Source: Pseudanabaena sp. UWO311 (GTDB taxonomy: Bacteria > Cyanobacteriota > Cyanobacteriia > Pseudanabaenales > Pseudanabaenaceae). Taken from it: a DNA stretch of 43,741 nucleotides. The notes under the pieces were generated by a model that had not been told where the DNA came from, searched no databases, and saw only the letters and a list, made by a program, of their open reading frames with translations. The stretch spans positions 1-43,741 of the forward strand of contig NZ_SJEE01000042.1 of the NCBI RefSeq assembly GCF_006937785.1. The letters run 5' to 3'. Below are positions 1 to 7,022 of the stretch, piece after piece. Position numbers and translations under genes: made by a program. Every line of letters starts with the position of its first letter. The first letter of the stretch is position 1.

Positions 1-350
1 TCTCTTATTTACTAGAATTTAAGCCTACAAAACACAAAAAAGATCGGCATGGTCAATCGCAGGTATTCCTACTAGCGCCTAATATCTGCGATTAGCCACG
101 CCTCAAGAAACAATAGACTTTGCTTTTGACAACTTGTTCGTTTCGCGATCGCTACTCTCACGATCTATATTGTTGCTTCGCGTTCGGAATGTGCTTTTGC
201 AGTGCGATCACCTTGGTTCTAAAGACTGAGTTTCACCACTGCGATCACATGGTAAAAGAAGGACAAAGTTGCAAAACGGCGATCTCATACCCAACAACTT
301 AGAGGATTTTGTGAGTTCTATATTGCATATATGACAAGGAGGCAAACCGA
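1..350. other. Intergenic, no supported gene
   Basis: I see no convincing gene here. The one open frame (120-302, plus) is cysteine-rich, has no ribosome binding site and resembles no family I know, so it is left out. The stretch holds several HIP1-like fragments. A strong AAGGAGG ribosome binding site near 337-343 belongs to the antitoxin gene that follows. Confidence 0.6.
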
Positions 351-560
351 ATGACTGTCACCACAAAACAGCAAATCATCCAAGAAGTTGAAGCAATGTC
401 AGAAAGTGATTTGACCAAGGTTTTAAAGTTGCTGCTATCCTTTGGCTTAACTAAGCACAAGCCCCACATCACTGATGCTAAATATCCCTTGCGTGGGTTG
501 CCTGTGGAATATATCGATCCCCTAGAACCAGTTGCGATCGCTGATTGGGAATTGGCATGA
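351..560 (+). CDS. VapB-like antitoxin (short DUF2281-type protein)
   Basis: The 69-residue protein looks like the small antitoxins that precede PIN-domain toxins in cyanobacteria. Its N-terminal helix (residues 5-30) is polar and amphipathic, and its C-terminal half contains the RGLPVEYIDPLEP stretch typical of the toxin-binding tail. AAGGAGG lies about 8 bases before the ATG. The stop overlaps the ATG of the next gene as ATGA, the usual antitoxin-toxin coupling. In an intact pair the protein would neutralise the VapC ribonuclease and repress the operon. Its partner here is broken, so it is probably an orphan or relic. Family assignment is by resemblance only. Confidence 0.7.
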   Translation: MTVTTKQQIIQEVEAMSESDLTKVLKLLLSFGLTKHKPHITDAKYPLRGLPVEYIDPLEPVAIADWELA

Positions 561-885
561 TTGTTTTAGATACGCATATCTGGATCTGGTGGGTGCATGG
601 TGATACTAAGCTCAGTCTGCGATCGCTGCAATCCAAGCCCATGAGTCTGATGTAATTGGGGTAAGCGCGATATCCTGTTGGGAAATTGCCAAGTTAGTTG
701 CATACGATCGCTTGAAATTGCCTTGCGAAATTTCGGAATGCTTCGAGCAAGCTTTGTCGTATCCCGCAGTCCAATTGTTAGACCTAACGCCCGAAATTGC
801 GATCGCCTCAACTCAGTTAGTGGGTTTTTATCGAGATCCATCCAATCAAATCATTACGGCAACAGCTAAGGTGTACGACTGTCTG
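557..885 (+). pseudogene. vapC PIN-domain toxin, frameshifted and 3'-truncated
   Basis: The gene starts in ATGA overlap with the antitoxin and reads MIVLDTHIWIWW, the classic PIN N-terminus with its first acidic residue. The frame then runs into a stop at 653-655. From about 619 a second frame continues the same protein: SAISCWEIAKL carries the second acidic position and DPSNQIITATAKVYDC the third. The break sits beside the GCGATCGC at 617-624. After VYDC (about 885) PIN homology stops and the sequence becomes the 3' end of the integrase remnant on the other strand. Two lesions mean no functional toxin. An intact PIN toxin of this class would cleave RNA in a metal-dependent way. Confidence 0.75.
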
Positions 886-1452
886 TGGACTCGTTTTAAT
901 ACGCTTGATCTGATTCGTCCAAGGGTTCTCCTCAGTAACATGATATTTACCCTTAGCCCAATCCCAACAGCTTTTAAGTAACCAAAGTCTTTCTTTTGCA
1001 GTTCGGGCGGTTACATTCTCCAGTTGAAGCGCGGCAAAGTCTCCAGCTAAACGTTCTGTCACTTGATGCAATGGGACATTTAGCGATCGCTCAAGACATC
1101 TCAAAATTGGAGTATATCTAGCCTCAATCGAACGGTTAGCTAAATTTTTTTCCTTGGATTGATTCTGCGTAAACTTTGTAAATAACTCAGGAGCAGTGAT
1201 TTCTGTAGCAGTTTTTCCGAGAATTTTGGGCTTGTACTTTAGCAAAGTTGGGTCAAAATACCCCGCTTGCATATCTAGTTCGATCTCTGAGGATTTCTTT
1301 CGTGCTACGGCGTTTCCTGTTGCATCATTATTAACACCAACAGCCATCGTGTAGCGCTTGCCTTCATACTGCCATCTTAGTCTCAGCCGTCCGCAATGGT
1401 CTTCTATAGTAATTTTCATCGGGGTAAATTTCGGGGTAAAGTTACTACCCAA
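886..1452 (-). pseudogene. Tyrosine site-specific integrase, N-terminal stump
   Basis: The reading frame begins at 1452, or more likely at the ATG at 1419 (MKITIEDHCGRLRLRW). It encodes an Arm-DNA-binding domain of the DUF3596 type (about residues 1-60 from 1419) and a SAM-like core-binding domain (about 90-165, ending ENPWTNQIKRIK). The catalytic domain with the R-H-R-Y residues is absent. Homology ends at about 890, where the frame runs antisense into the vapC remnant and stops at 817. It is transcribed away from tRNA-Val, whose 3' end is about 106 bp upstream, the usual position of an integrase beside its attachment site. A deletion appears to have fused the two genes. Confidence 0.75.
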
Positions 1453-1558
1453 AACAACCCTTAACAGCCTAAATATATTGTCTTATTGACACTAGAATAT
1501 ACCTTCAGAAGTTGATCGGGACTCCCAAAAGCCTTAGTGTTATTAGCTCTCCAGCCTA

Positions 1559-1632
1559 TGAACGCAAATGGACTCGAACCATCGACCCCCACGATGTCAA
1601 CGTGGTGCTCTAACCAACTGAGCTATGCGTTC
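1559..1632 (-). tRNA. tRNA-Val (GAC)
   Basis: The minus strand folds as a full cloverleaf. The acceptor stem GAACGCA pairs with TGCGTTC, followed by discriminator A. The anticodon stem CCACG/CGTGG closes loop TTGACAT, giving anticodon GAC. The T arm contains GGTTCGAGTCC. CCA is not encoded. Its 3' end faces the integrase stump, so it is the probable attachment site of the former island. Confidence 0.95.
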
Positions 1633-1680
1633 TAACGGATTTGTAATATAACATAATGGAAGTATATTTAACAAAAATCT

Positions 1681-1938
1681 ATGAAATTAATTTTGTATAG
1701 TAAGCAAGATTGCTGTCTGTGTGAAGGGTTGCTAACAAAATTACAACAAGTTAAGCAAGTTAGCTTCGAGCTAGAAATTAGGGATATTACTAGTAACCCA
1801 AGCTGGTTCGATCGCTATCAATACGAAATCCCCGTACTTTGTCTGCTTAACGATCGCCAACAAGAACAGGAATTACCAAGATTTCCGCCGCGATCGCCTG
1901 TCGAGAAATTAGAAGTATTACTCCAGCGCTATTGCTAA
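1681..1938 (+). CDS. Glutaredoxin-like protein (DUF836)
   Basis: This 85-residue thioredoxin-fold protein opens with a beta strand (MKLILYSK) followed by D-C-C-L-C-E. The CxxC at residues 11-14 is the likely redox-active disulfide. The segment EIPVLCLL (about 49-56) matches the cis-proline strand of the glutaredoxin fold. Length and order fit the DUF836 glutaredoxin family widespread in cyanobacteria, whose substrate is not settled. It stands alone between tRNA-Val and the convergent proA-like gene, only 2 bp away, so the two transcripts must meet. No clear Shine-Dalgarno sequence is visible. Function beyond thiol-disulfide chemistry is unknown. Confidence 0.8.
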   Translation: MKLILYSKQDCCLCEGLLTKLQQVKQVSFELEIRDITSNPSWFDRYQYEIPVLCLLNDRQQEQELPRFPPRSPVEKLEVLLQRYC

Positions 1939-1940
1939 AT

Positions 1941-3254
1941 TTATTGCATCCATGAATTTGTCAACACTTGCTTAGTCGTCGTCAGCGCATAGATATCAAT
2001 CAATCCAGGATATCTGGATGCACCGCGAGTTTTTAAACTGGACATCCCCAAAGCAATCTTGGCATTGCCACTATCACCAAGCTTAAAACAGCGACTAAAT
2101 CGACTATGGGCATTGACAAAAATCGTGCTGCTATTAATACGACTAACAAAGCGATCGCGCTCGGACAAGGAGTCCGTCAGTAATACATCGGCGTGACCAC
2201 TGCTGTATTGATTAATCCATGCGATCGCCTCTTCAGTATCATTAACGATCTTAATAGCGATCGTCTCGTCTAAATAAGCCTGTCCCCAGATATCCTCGGA
2301 CTCGATCGATTGGTCAATGAGGACTTGACTTGGTTTGTCGGTTTCCTCGCTATGGGATTCTTCTAAAAATTGCCGAAAATACACGGTGGTCTCCGCGCAT
2401 CCACGCACTGTTAAACCATGTTTTTTGAGACTACTAATCCACTCACCTAGTCCATGATCGATTAAAGAGCGATCAAGCCATGACCGATGTACAACGACCT
2501 TTTCGATCGCATTAACTGCATCAGGATCTCCCTTACGACTATTAAGGATAATTTCTTTAGCAAAGTCCAACTTACCTGAAGCCGATAAATACATGTAGCA
2601 ATTACCCATTGAAATTGGTAAAGCCGAGACTGTGGCCTGCTTGCTCACCTGCTGGACAAAGCTAGGACGACCATAAGGAATAACCAAGCGTAAATATTTT
2701 TCTTGAACAATTAATTCTTTGAGCGTCACCCCTTTGGGAACACAGGTTATACATGCCTCAGGAAAACCTCTGGCAATGAGGGTATCTTTGGCGATCGCTG
2801 CGATCGCTTCTTGGGTGTTTGTACTTTCATTGCCTCCCTTGAGAATAATCGTATTACCGACTTTAAGACACATGCCTGCTGCAATTAAGCTGAGTTGCGG
2901 AAAACCCTCATAGACAAAAGCTACCACTCCAAGAGGTACACGTTGATAGCCATTAATGCCGACATGTAGTGTTAGCGGATCGGGCAGATTTGCAAGTTGG
3001 AGCAGACATTCGATCGCATTGTTAAGCCGTTCGGGAGTTAGTTTTAGCCATTCGAGTACTAATTCTGGTACTGCCATATCTCGACTTGCTTCTAAATCCA
3101 GCGTATTAGCTTCTAAAATCGCATTTTTATGCTTTTTAACGCCATTAGCAATTTCTATCAACAAACTATCCCGGTCTCTGGTAGACACTTGCATGAGTTG
3201 CAGCGCCGCCGCGTGGGATTTATAAATGAAGCCTGTAAGGTCTTCTGGTGACAT
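1941..3254 (-). CDS. Gamma-glutamyl-phosphate reductase homologue without the catalytic cysteine
   Basis: The 437-residue protein follows the ProA fold of the aldehyde dehydrogenase superfamily throughout. GVVAFVYEGFPQLSLIAAG (about 109-127) matches the nucleotide-binding region, and LVIPYGRPSFV (190-200) and ISMGNCYMYL (214-223) are also recognisable. True ProA makes glutamate-5-semialdehyde for proline synthesis using a cysteine in a P-x-x-C-N-A-x-E motif. Here that site reads P-D-A-V-N-A-I-E, with Val247 at the cysteine position. Some cyanobacteria carry two ProA genes, so this may be a divergent paralogue whose activity is lost or changed. The start at 3254 has only a weak ribosome binding site. 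Confidence 0.8.
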   Translation of the reverse strand: MSPEDLTGFIYKSHAAALQLMQVSTRDRDSLLIEIANGVKKHKNAILEANTLDLEASRDMAVPELVLEWLKLTPERLNNAIECLLQLANLPDPLTLHVGINGYQRVPLGVVAFVYEGFPQLSLIAAGMCLKVGNTIILKGGNESTNTQEAIAAIAKDTLIARGFPEACITCVPKGVTLKELIVQEKYLRLVIPYGRPSFVQQVSKQATVSALPISMGNCYMYLSASGKLDFAKEIILNSRKGDPDAVNAIEKVVVHRSWLDRSLIDHGLGEWISSLKKHGLTVRGCAETTVYFRQFLEESHSEETDKPSQVLIDQSIESEDIWGQAYLDETIAIKIVNDTEEAIAWINQYSSGHADVLLTDSLSERDRFVSRINSSTIFVNAHSRFSRCFKLGDSGNAKIALGMSSLKTRGASRYPGLIDIYALTTTKQVLTNSWMQ

Positions 3255-3273
3255 ACTCTGTAATAAATAATTG

Positions 3274-3777
3274 TTAAATATCGCGCTGACGAATCACAAG
3301 CAATCGCCATATTAGCAAACCCAAAAGGGCAAACAACAAAATAGCTAAAGGAATACCTAAAGTTGATTTTAGATTTAGTGCCCAGACAATGATTAGCGCA
3401 AAAAATAATACTGAAGCTGTGCACATCAAAATTGTTTCTAATCTAGCCTGTTGATCATTTCCACGAATAGGTTGCCATTTGCCCGTCCATTGCCATGTAT
3501 GTTGTTGAGATTCGATACCACCTAATTGCAATAGACTATAGCCGTCATTTTCTATTTGAAAGAGCAAAGAGCAGCGATCGCATCCAAAAGCGTCAGTCAG
3601 TGCGATCGGCTTTAGCTTTCCGCGTTTGCGGGGGCAAGGACAGGGGTAAATTTGTTCTAGATCAATTTTTTGAGGCTTATGAATATGCACTAGATAGTCA
3701 AGCTCAACAAGAATACTAAAGGTATGCTCAGAATGAGGATTGCATAGATTATAGAAACTTTCTATGTAAAAAATCAC
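3274..3777 (-). CDS. Conserved zinc-ribbon-like membrane protein, unknown function
   Basis: A C-P-C-P stretch is followed by G-C-D-R-C about 20 residues later, a likely four-cysteine metal-binding knuckle. The C-terminal third holds two hydrophobic segments (about residues 116-135 and 140-158). The protein would therefore carry a soluble N-terminal zinc ribbon on two membrane helices. The first 25-30 residues of the longest frame look non-coding. A GTG at 3690 (VHIHKPQKIDLEQIYPCPCP) is a more natural start and would give 138 residues. It lies 19 bp upstream of the proA-like gene on the same strand and could be cotranscribed. I do not recognise a function. Confidence 0.65.
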   Translation of the reverse strand: MIFYIESFYNLCNPHSEHTFSILVELDYLVHIHKPQKIDLEQIYPCPCPRKRGKLKPIALTDAFGCDRCSLLFQIENDGYSLLQLGGIESQQHTWQWTGKWQPIRGNDQQARLETILMCTASVLFFALIIVWALNLKSTLGIPLAILLFALLGLLIWRLLVIRQRDI

Positions 3778-4132
3778 GATTAGTTTTTTAAAATTGCGGC
3801 AAATCTACTCTTAAAAAAAATTGGTTGGTGCTTAATTTTTTTGCACTATAAGCCATAGATCAAGAAATTAATCAAAACAATTGTATAGCATTTGATGAAA
3901 ATCTCTTGCTGCCAGCATGACAGGGCAACTACGGGAGCACATTCCCTACCTGAAACAATTCATGTTCTGTAGGGGATGTGCCACAGGGTTCAGTCCCAGA
4001 CCTATGCTAAGACAGGAATTTCTTCCACGTAACATCGGTCATAACGAGAATAGTTCAAGTTAAAAAAGTTTATTCCGCAATTTACCAAGATTGCTGTATT
4101 ATTTTATTCGGTGCAAAAAACACCTTACCCAA
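3778..4132. other. Non-coding gap with a strong stem-loop
   Basis: No reading frame is supported. At 3937-3981 a 13-bp stem (GCACATTCCCTAC with GTAGGGGATGTGC, one G-U pair) closes a 19-nt loop. The loop can extend a few more pairs, and GGGTTCAGTCCC (3986-3997) can form a second small hairpin. No T-tract follows, so it is not an ordinary terminator. A non-coding RNA, possibly 6S-like, is conceivable but unproven. Confidence 0.4.
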
Positions 4133-4213
4133 GCGGATGTGGCGGAATTGGTAGACGCGCTAGATTTAGGTTCTAGTATCTTTGATGTGAGAGTTCGAGT
4201 CTCTCCATCCGCA
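4133..4213 (+). tRNA. tRNA-Leu (TAG)
   Basis: The acceptor stem GCGGATG pairs with CATCCGC, followed by discriminator A. The anticodon stem CTAGA/TCTAG encloses TTTAGGT, giving anticodon TAG. The long variable arm (TATCTTTGATGTGA) marks a class II tRNA, as expected for leucine. CCA is not encoded. Confidence 0.95.
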
Positions 4214-4255
4214 TTTCCAAAAAACAAGACGCTGTGCTTTGCATAGTATCTTGTT

Positions 4256-4738
4256 TCATTTGAGCCATTCTTCAAGGCTAGAAGTTAATTTATCGGTGAT
4301 TTGGGCAGTGAGTTGATCTCGCTTCTGTTTGCGCAGCCATTTTTGAAATTGTTTTTCGTATTCTTCGCTTTCTGGTTGGTAAGCAACCCATGTATCTAGC
4401 GCTACACCCAGTCCCCAAAATAATAGAGGATAGATAGCCCAGCCAATACTGCCAGAGGTAGACAAGTTGAGTGCGACTAAAAAAGAATTAACGATCGCAT
4501 ATTTCAATACATTTGCTTGCAAAGACTTCTTTTTATATTTGTCAAACTCTAACTGTTCTTTGCGAACAGCTTGCGTAGATTGCCATTCTTGCACGGATGC
4601 TAAGAAATCAGCTTCACTAACTCCCATGTCTGAGGCAATCTCATATATTTGCTGTTTGGTCAGGTTTTGACCGTTAGTTCTCTTGGCAAGTGCATAGCGG
4701 AGAATCTGATCGACTTGTTCTTCTGAATAAGTTTCCAT
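4256..4738 (-). CDS. 2TM-domain protein
   Basis: The 160-residue protein has a soluble N-terminus (residues 1-60, METYSEEQVDQILRYAL) that resembles a small helical domain with SHOCT/2TM-type spacing. Two hydrophobic helices follow (about 78-97 and 101-118), then a charged C-terminal helical tail. This arrangement is typical of the 2TM family often seen fused to signalling proteins. The ATG at 4738 is chosen over the upstream one at 4783 because GGAG lies about 8 bases before it and the extension is atypical. It is downstream of idi on the same strand with a GC-rich palindrome between. No catalytic motif is seen and its role is unknown. Confidence 0.65.
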   Translation of the reverse strand: METYSEEQVDQILRYALAKRTNGQNLTKQQIYEIASDMGVSEADFLASVQEWQSTQAVRKEQLEFDKYKKKSLQANVLKYAIVNSFLVALNLSTSGSIGWAIYPLLFWGLGVALDTWVAYQPESEEYEKQFQKWLRKQKRDQLTAQITDKLTSSLEEWLK

Positions 4739-4786
4739 ATTTTTCTCCATAAAGATCAATTCAAGTATAGCTATAGACATCAATTT

Positions 4787-4821
4787 TAGAGAGTGGCGGC
4801 GCTTCGCGCCGCCACTCTCTA
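4787..4821. repeat. GC-core palindrome, family 1
   Basis: It has 16-bp arms and a TTC loop around GGCGGCGC/GCGCCGCC. It lies 8 bp past the idi stop, so it would form a hairpin in the idi transcript. Confidence 0.85.
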
Positions 4822-4828
4822 TTTGTTT

Positions 4829-5371
4829 TTATCCTAGTTCAGTAATAAAGCGATCGCAGCAATCGCGCAGCCAATAGGTATAAGATGCTGGATTTTTTTG
4901 AATATCAGCTTGTAAAGTTTTTAAATCTATCCATTTCCAATCTTCTGCTTCTTCAGGATTGAGAACTGGACTGTGATCGCTATATCCTACAAATACATGA
5001 TCGAATTCATACTCAGTTAATTCATTATCTAATTCGGCATGGTATATAAAACTAAAAATTTCACGCAATTCACAATCAAAACCCATTTCTTCTTGAAGTC
5101 GGCGATGGGCGGCTAGTAAGGTTGGCTCTTCATGGCGCGGATGACTACAACAGGTATTTGTCCAGAGTCCACCTGAATGATATTTATGTTTGGCTCTTTT
5201 TTGGAGTAACAGTTGATTTTCTGAGTTGAGCACAAAAATTGAAAAAGCTCGATGCAGTAAACCTTCACGATGTGCTTGTAATTTTTCGGCAACTCCTATT
5301 TGGCGATCGCTGGTATCTACTAAAATAACTTTTTCTTCTAATTGCTGAATTATTTGTGGCGTTACATTCAT
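4829..5371 (-). CDS. Isopentenyl-diphosphate delta-isomerase, type I
   Basis: Type I IDI interconverts isopentenyl and dimethylallyl diphosphate for carotenoid, phytol and quinone synthesis. The 180-residue protein has the NUDIX-fold layout of the family. W-T-N-T-C-C-S-H-P-R (residues 70-79) supplies the active-site cysteine and metal-binding histidine, LQEEMGF (92-98) is the reduced Nudix motif, and E-Y-E-F-D-H (120-125) holds the catalytic glutamate region. Length matches the bacterial enzyme (about 180). Many cyanobacteria use the unrelated flavin-dependent type II enzyme, so this may be a replacement. It lies downstream of surE on the same strand, separated by two palindromes. Confidence 0.9.
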   Translation of the reverse strand: MNVTPQIIQQLEEKVILVDTSDRQIGVAEKLQAHREGLLHRAFSIFVLNSENQLLLQKRAKHKYHSGGLWTNTCCSHPRHEEPTLLAAHRRLQEEMGFDCELREIFSFIYHAELDNELTEYEFDHVFVGYSDHSPVLNPEEAEDWKWIDLKTLQADIQKNPASYTYWLRDCCDRFITELG

Positions 5372-5385
5372 GGCATTTACAAAAA

Positions 5386-5428
5386 TAATATTTTAAAAGC
5401 CTTGTTTTACAAGGCTTTTAAAATATTA
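5386..5428. repeat. Perfect AT-rich palindrome
   Basis: It has 19-bp arms (taatattttaaaagccttg) and a 5-base loop, and sits just before the idi start. It shares the AAAAGCCTTG core with the palindrome at 6252-6316. Confidence 0.8.
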
Positions 5429-5465
5429 TCTGGTTTTGCCCAGAGGACAAGCATGTTCAGACATA

Positions 5466-5520
5466 AAACCCGAAGAAGCGGAGAGCGGCGCTTTGCGCCG
5501 CTCTCCGCTTCTTCGGGTTT
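5466..5520. repeat. GC-core palindrome, family 1 (AAACCC ends)
   Basis: Perfect 26-bp arms run from AAACCC to GGGTTT around GCGGCGC-TTT-GCGCCGC. It lies 23 bp beyond the surE stop and is a probable terminator or MITE-like element. Confidence 0.9.
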
Positions 5521-5543
5521 CTTCACCATTTGGTGCTTTAGAA

Positions 5544-6239
5544 TCAAATGCTCATTTGTGTGACAGCTATTTTGCCAGAAAAGCAAACGTCAACATCAGT
5601 ATTAGGAGAGAGATCGCGAAGGTTATAACGACCTGTATAGGTGACGCGATCGCCATCGGATTTAAACTCTAGGGGCAATGGTTGGTTCGACTTTTCACAA
5701 AATATTATTTCAGGAGTTTCCTTACTCTCTTTTGGATCAATATGGGGCAAGTTCACATTCCAATATGACTGAGGTGGGAGTTTAATTTCTAAAAGTTGCT
5801 TAATGACCATAGCCGTTGTGTGTGCTGCCCAATCCCAATCAAAAGCTTTGCGGCGGTCTTGATAATGGGAAATAGCGATCGCAGGAATATTATGAAAAGC
5901 CGCTTCACGCACTGCTGCGACAGTACCAGACATATAGACATCCACGCCCATATTGCCACCGTGATTGATGCCTGACAGCACTAATTTCACATCACTATAC
6001 AAATGCGCGATCGCCACCCTCACACAGTCAGCAGGTGAACCCGCGATCGCATAGATATCTTCGCTGCGTTTGGCAATTGCGATCGGCTCATTCGTCGTTA
6101 CTTGGTGTCCACAGCCCGAATATTGACGAGATGGGGCTGCGATCGCGCCTTTAACTCCAAATACTAGTTCAGTAGCTTTTTGCAAAGACCAAATGCCCTC
6201 AGCATCAATGCCATCGTCATTGGTCAAAATAATTGTCAT
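5544..6239 (-). CDS. 5'/3'-nucleotidase SurE
   Basis: SurE is a metal-dependent phosphatase that removes phosphate from nucleoside monophosphates and other small phosphoesters. The 231-residue protein begins MTIILTNDDGID, with the metal-binding N-D-D at residues 7-9. SRQYSGCGH and SGINHGGNMG supply the conserved serine and asparagine ligands, and SGTVAAVREA the conserved helix. The start at 6239 is preferred because GGGAAGG lies 6-12 bases upstream; the eight-residue extension to 6263 falls in the flanking palindrome. It is downstream of ndhO, with a 31-bp-arm palindrome between them. Confidence 0.92.
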   Translation of the reverse strand: MTIILTNDDGIDAEGIWSLQKATELVFGVKGAIAAPSRQYSGCGHQVTTNEPIAIAKRSEDIYAIAGSPADCVRVAIAHLYSDVKLVLSGINHGGNMGVDVYMSGTVAAVREAAFHNIPAIAISHYQDRRKAFDWDWAAHTTAMVIKQLLEIKLPPQSYWNVNLPHIDPKESKETPEIIFCEKSNQPLPLEFKSDGDRVTYTGRYNLRDLSPNTDVDVCFSGKIAVTQMSI

Positions 6240-6251
6240 ACTACCTTCCCT

Positions 6252-6316
6252 CTTAAACAGCAATAAATTTCAAAAGCCTTGCATTGCAAGGCTTTTGAAA
6301 TTTATTGCTGTTTAAG
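6252..6316. terminator. Perfect palindrome overlapping the ndhO stop
   Basis: It has 31-bp perfect arms and an ATT loop. It includes the ndhO stop codon (6312-6314) and ends just before the surE ribosome binding site. It probably terminates or stabilises the ndhO transcript. Confidence 0.75.
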
Positions 6317-6530
6317 CTGCCTGTTCTTCTAATTGATCCTTATGCAGCCAAATTACAGGGGTTGATACTTTCCCAAATTTAATCTGGACATAATCACCAC
6401 GAAACTCTAACACTTCGCCCCAAGTCTCAAACAGGTATGACGACCAGCGAGTATCATTAGCGGTTGCTTCAGGACTATTTTCTAATTTTTCGCGAATAGC
6501 GCGAACAAGTGTGCCTTTTTTTAGTGCCAT
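6312..6530 (-). CDS. NAD(P)H-quinone oxidoreductase subunit O
   Basis: NdhO is a small thylakoid-associated subunit of the cyanobacterial NDH-1 complex, which takes electrons from ferredoxin to plastoquinone in cyclic flow and respiration. The 72-residue protein shows the family pattern. [19 protein letters not shown] forms the N-terminus, [16 protein letters not shown] the middle, and a C-terminal [10 protein letters not shown] matches the V-WL-x-x-DQLE ending. Length is that expected for NdhO. It is monocistronic or read through into surE. It is divergent from ycf34 with about 150 bp between them, a space that must hold both promoters. Confidence 0.92.
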   Translation of the reverse strand: MALKKGTLVRAIREKLENSPEATANDTRWSSYLFETWGEVLEFRGDYVQIKFGKVSTPVIWLHKDQLEEQAA

Positions 6531-6683
6531 AGTGTTTAATGCAACAAATTATTAAGGATTTAAAACTACTAGTAGGTATTGTATAGCAAACCGATATGTT
6601 GTTCTCAGCGCCTACAGCAGTAAAAATAAATCGACTCGAGGATTTTTTTGTTAGCATAGCCCCATGAATTAGGTATAACTGTT

Positions 6684-6932
6684 ATGTGTATCTGCATCAA
6701 CTGCACCTATGTCGATCGCTGCATCACCTATCACGCTGTTGAAGCACAACATTTGCAACCACATCTGACTGAGTATCCAGACTTTGAGGCAAACTCACCA
6801 ACGGTTAATGTCAATATTAAAACGACATCTGGAGACATCCAAATGGAATGGGATGTCGTTGGTTGTGAGAGCTTCTCAGCAGAGATGGGGAAATGGATGA
6901 AATTGCGTCCTGGGGAACTTGTTCCCACTTGA
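6684..6932 (+). CDS. Ycf34 family iron-sulfur protein
   Basis: The protein is 82 residues long, as is usual for Ycf34, a protein of cyanobacteria and red-algal plastids that binds an iron-sulfur cluster and has been linked to photosynthetic redox regulation. The N-terminal MCICINCTYVDRCITYH holds cysteines at 2, 4, 7 and 13, the cluster ligands. WDVVGCESFSAEMGKW is the conserved central-to-C-terminal block. AGG lies about 10 bases before the ATG. It points away from ndhO, and the DUF1460 gene follows 90 bp downstream on the same strand. Confidence 0.92.
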   Translation: MCICINCTYVDRCITYHAVEAQHLQPHLTEYPDFEANSPTVNVNIKTTSGDIQMEWDVVGCESFSAEMGKWMKLRPGELVPT

Positions 6933-7022
6933 TTTCAGGGATATGAAATAGAGATGTAGTATTTTGTACTGCTTCTCTATTTCTTGTAAAAGAGTTTTGG
7001 AGAAGTCATAAATTAGGAATTC

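Noticed and set aside
120-302. 60-residue plus-strand frame
   Set aside because: No ribosome binding site, odd cysteine-rich composition, no recognisable family and several HIP1-like fragments inside.
3158-3424. 88-residue minus-strand frame overlapping the ProA-like start
   Set aside because: It is out of frame with both neighbours, overlaps them heavily and has no family resemblance.
5544-5570. GACAGCTAT near the surE end as another palindrome tail
   Set aside because: It lies inside the surE coding sequence and is probably chance.
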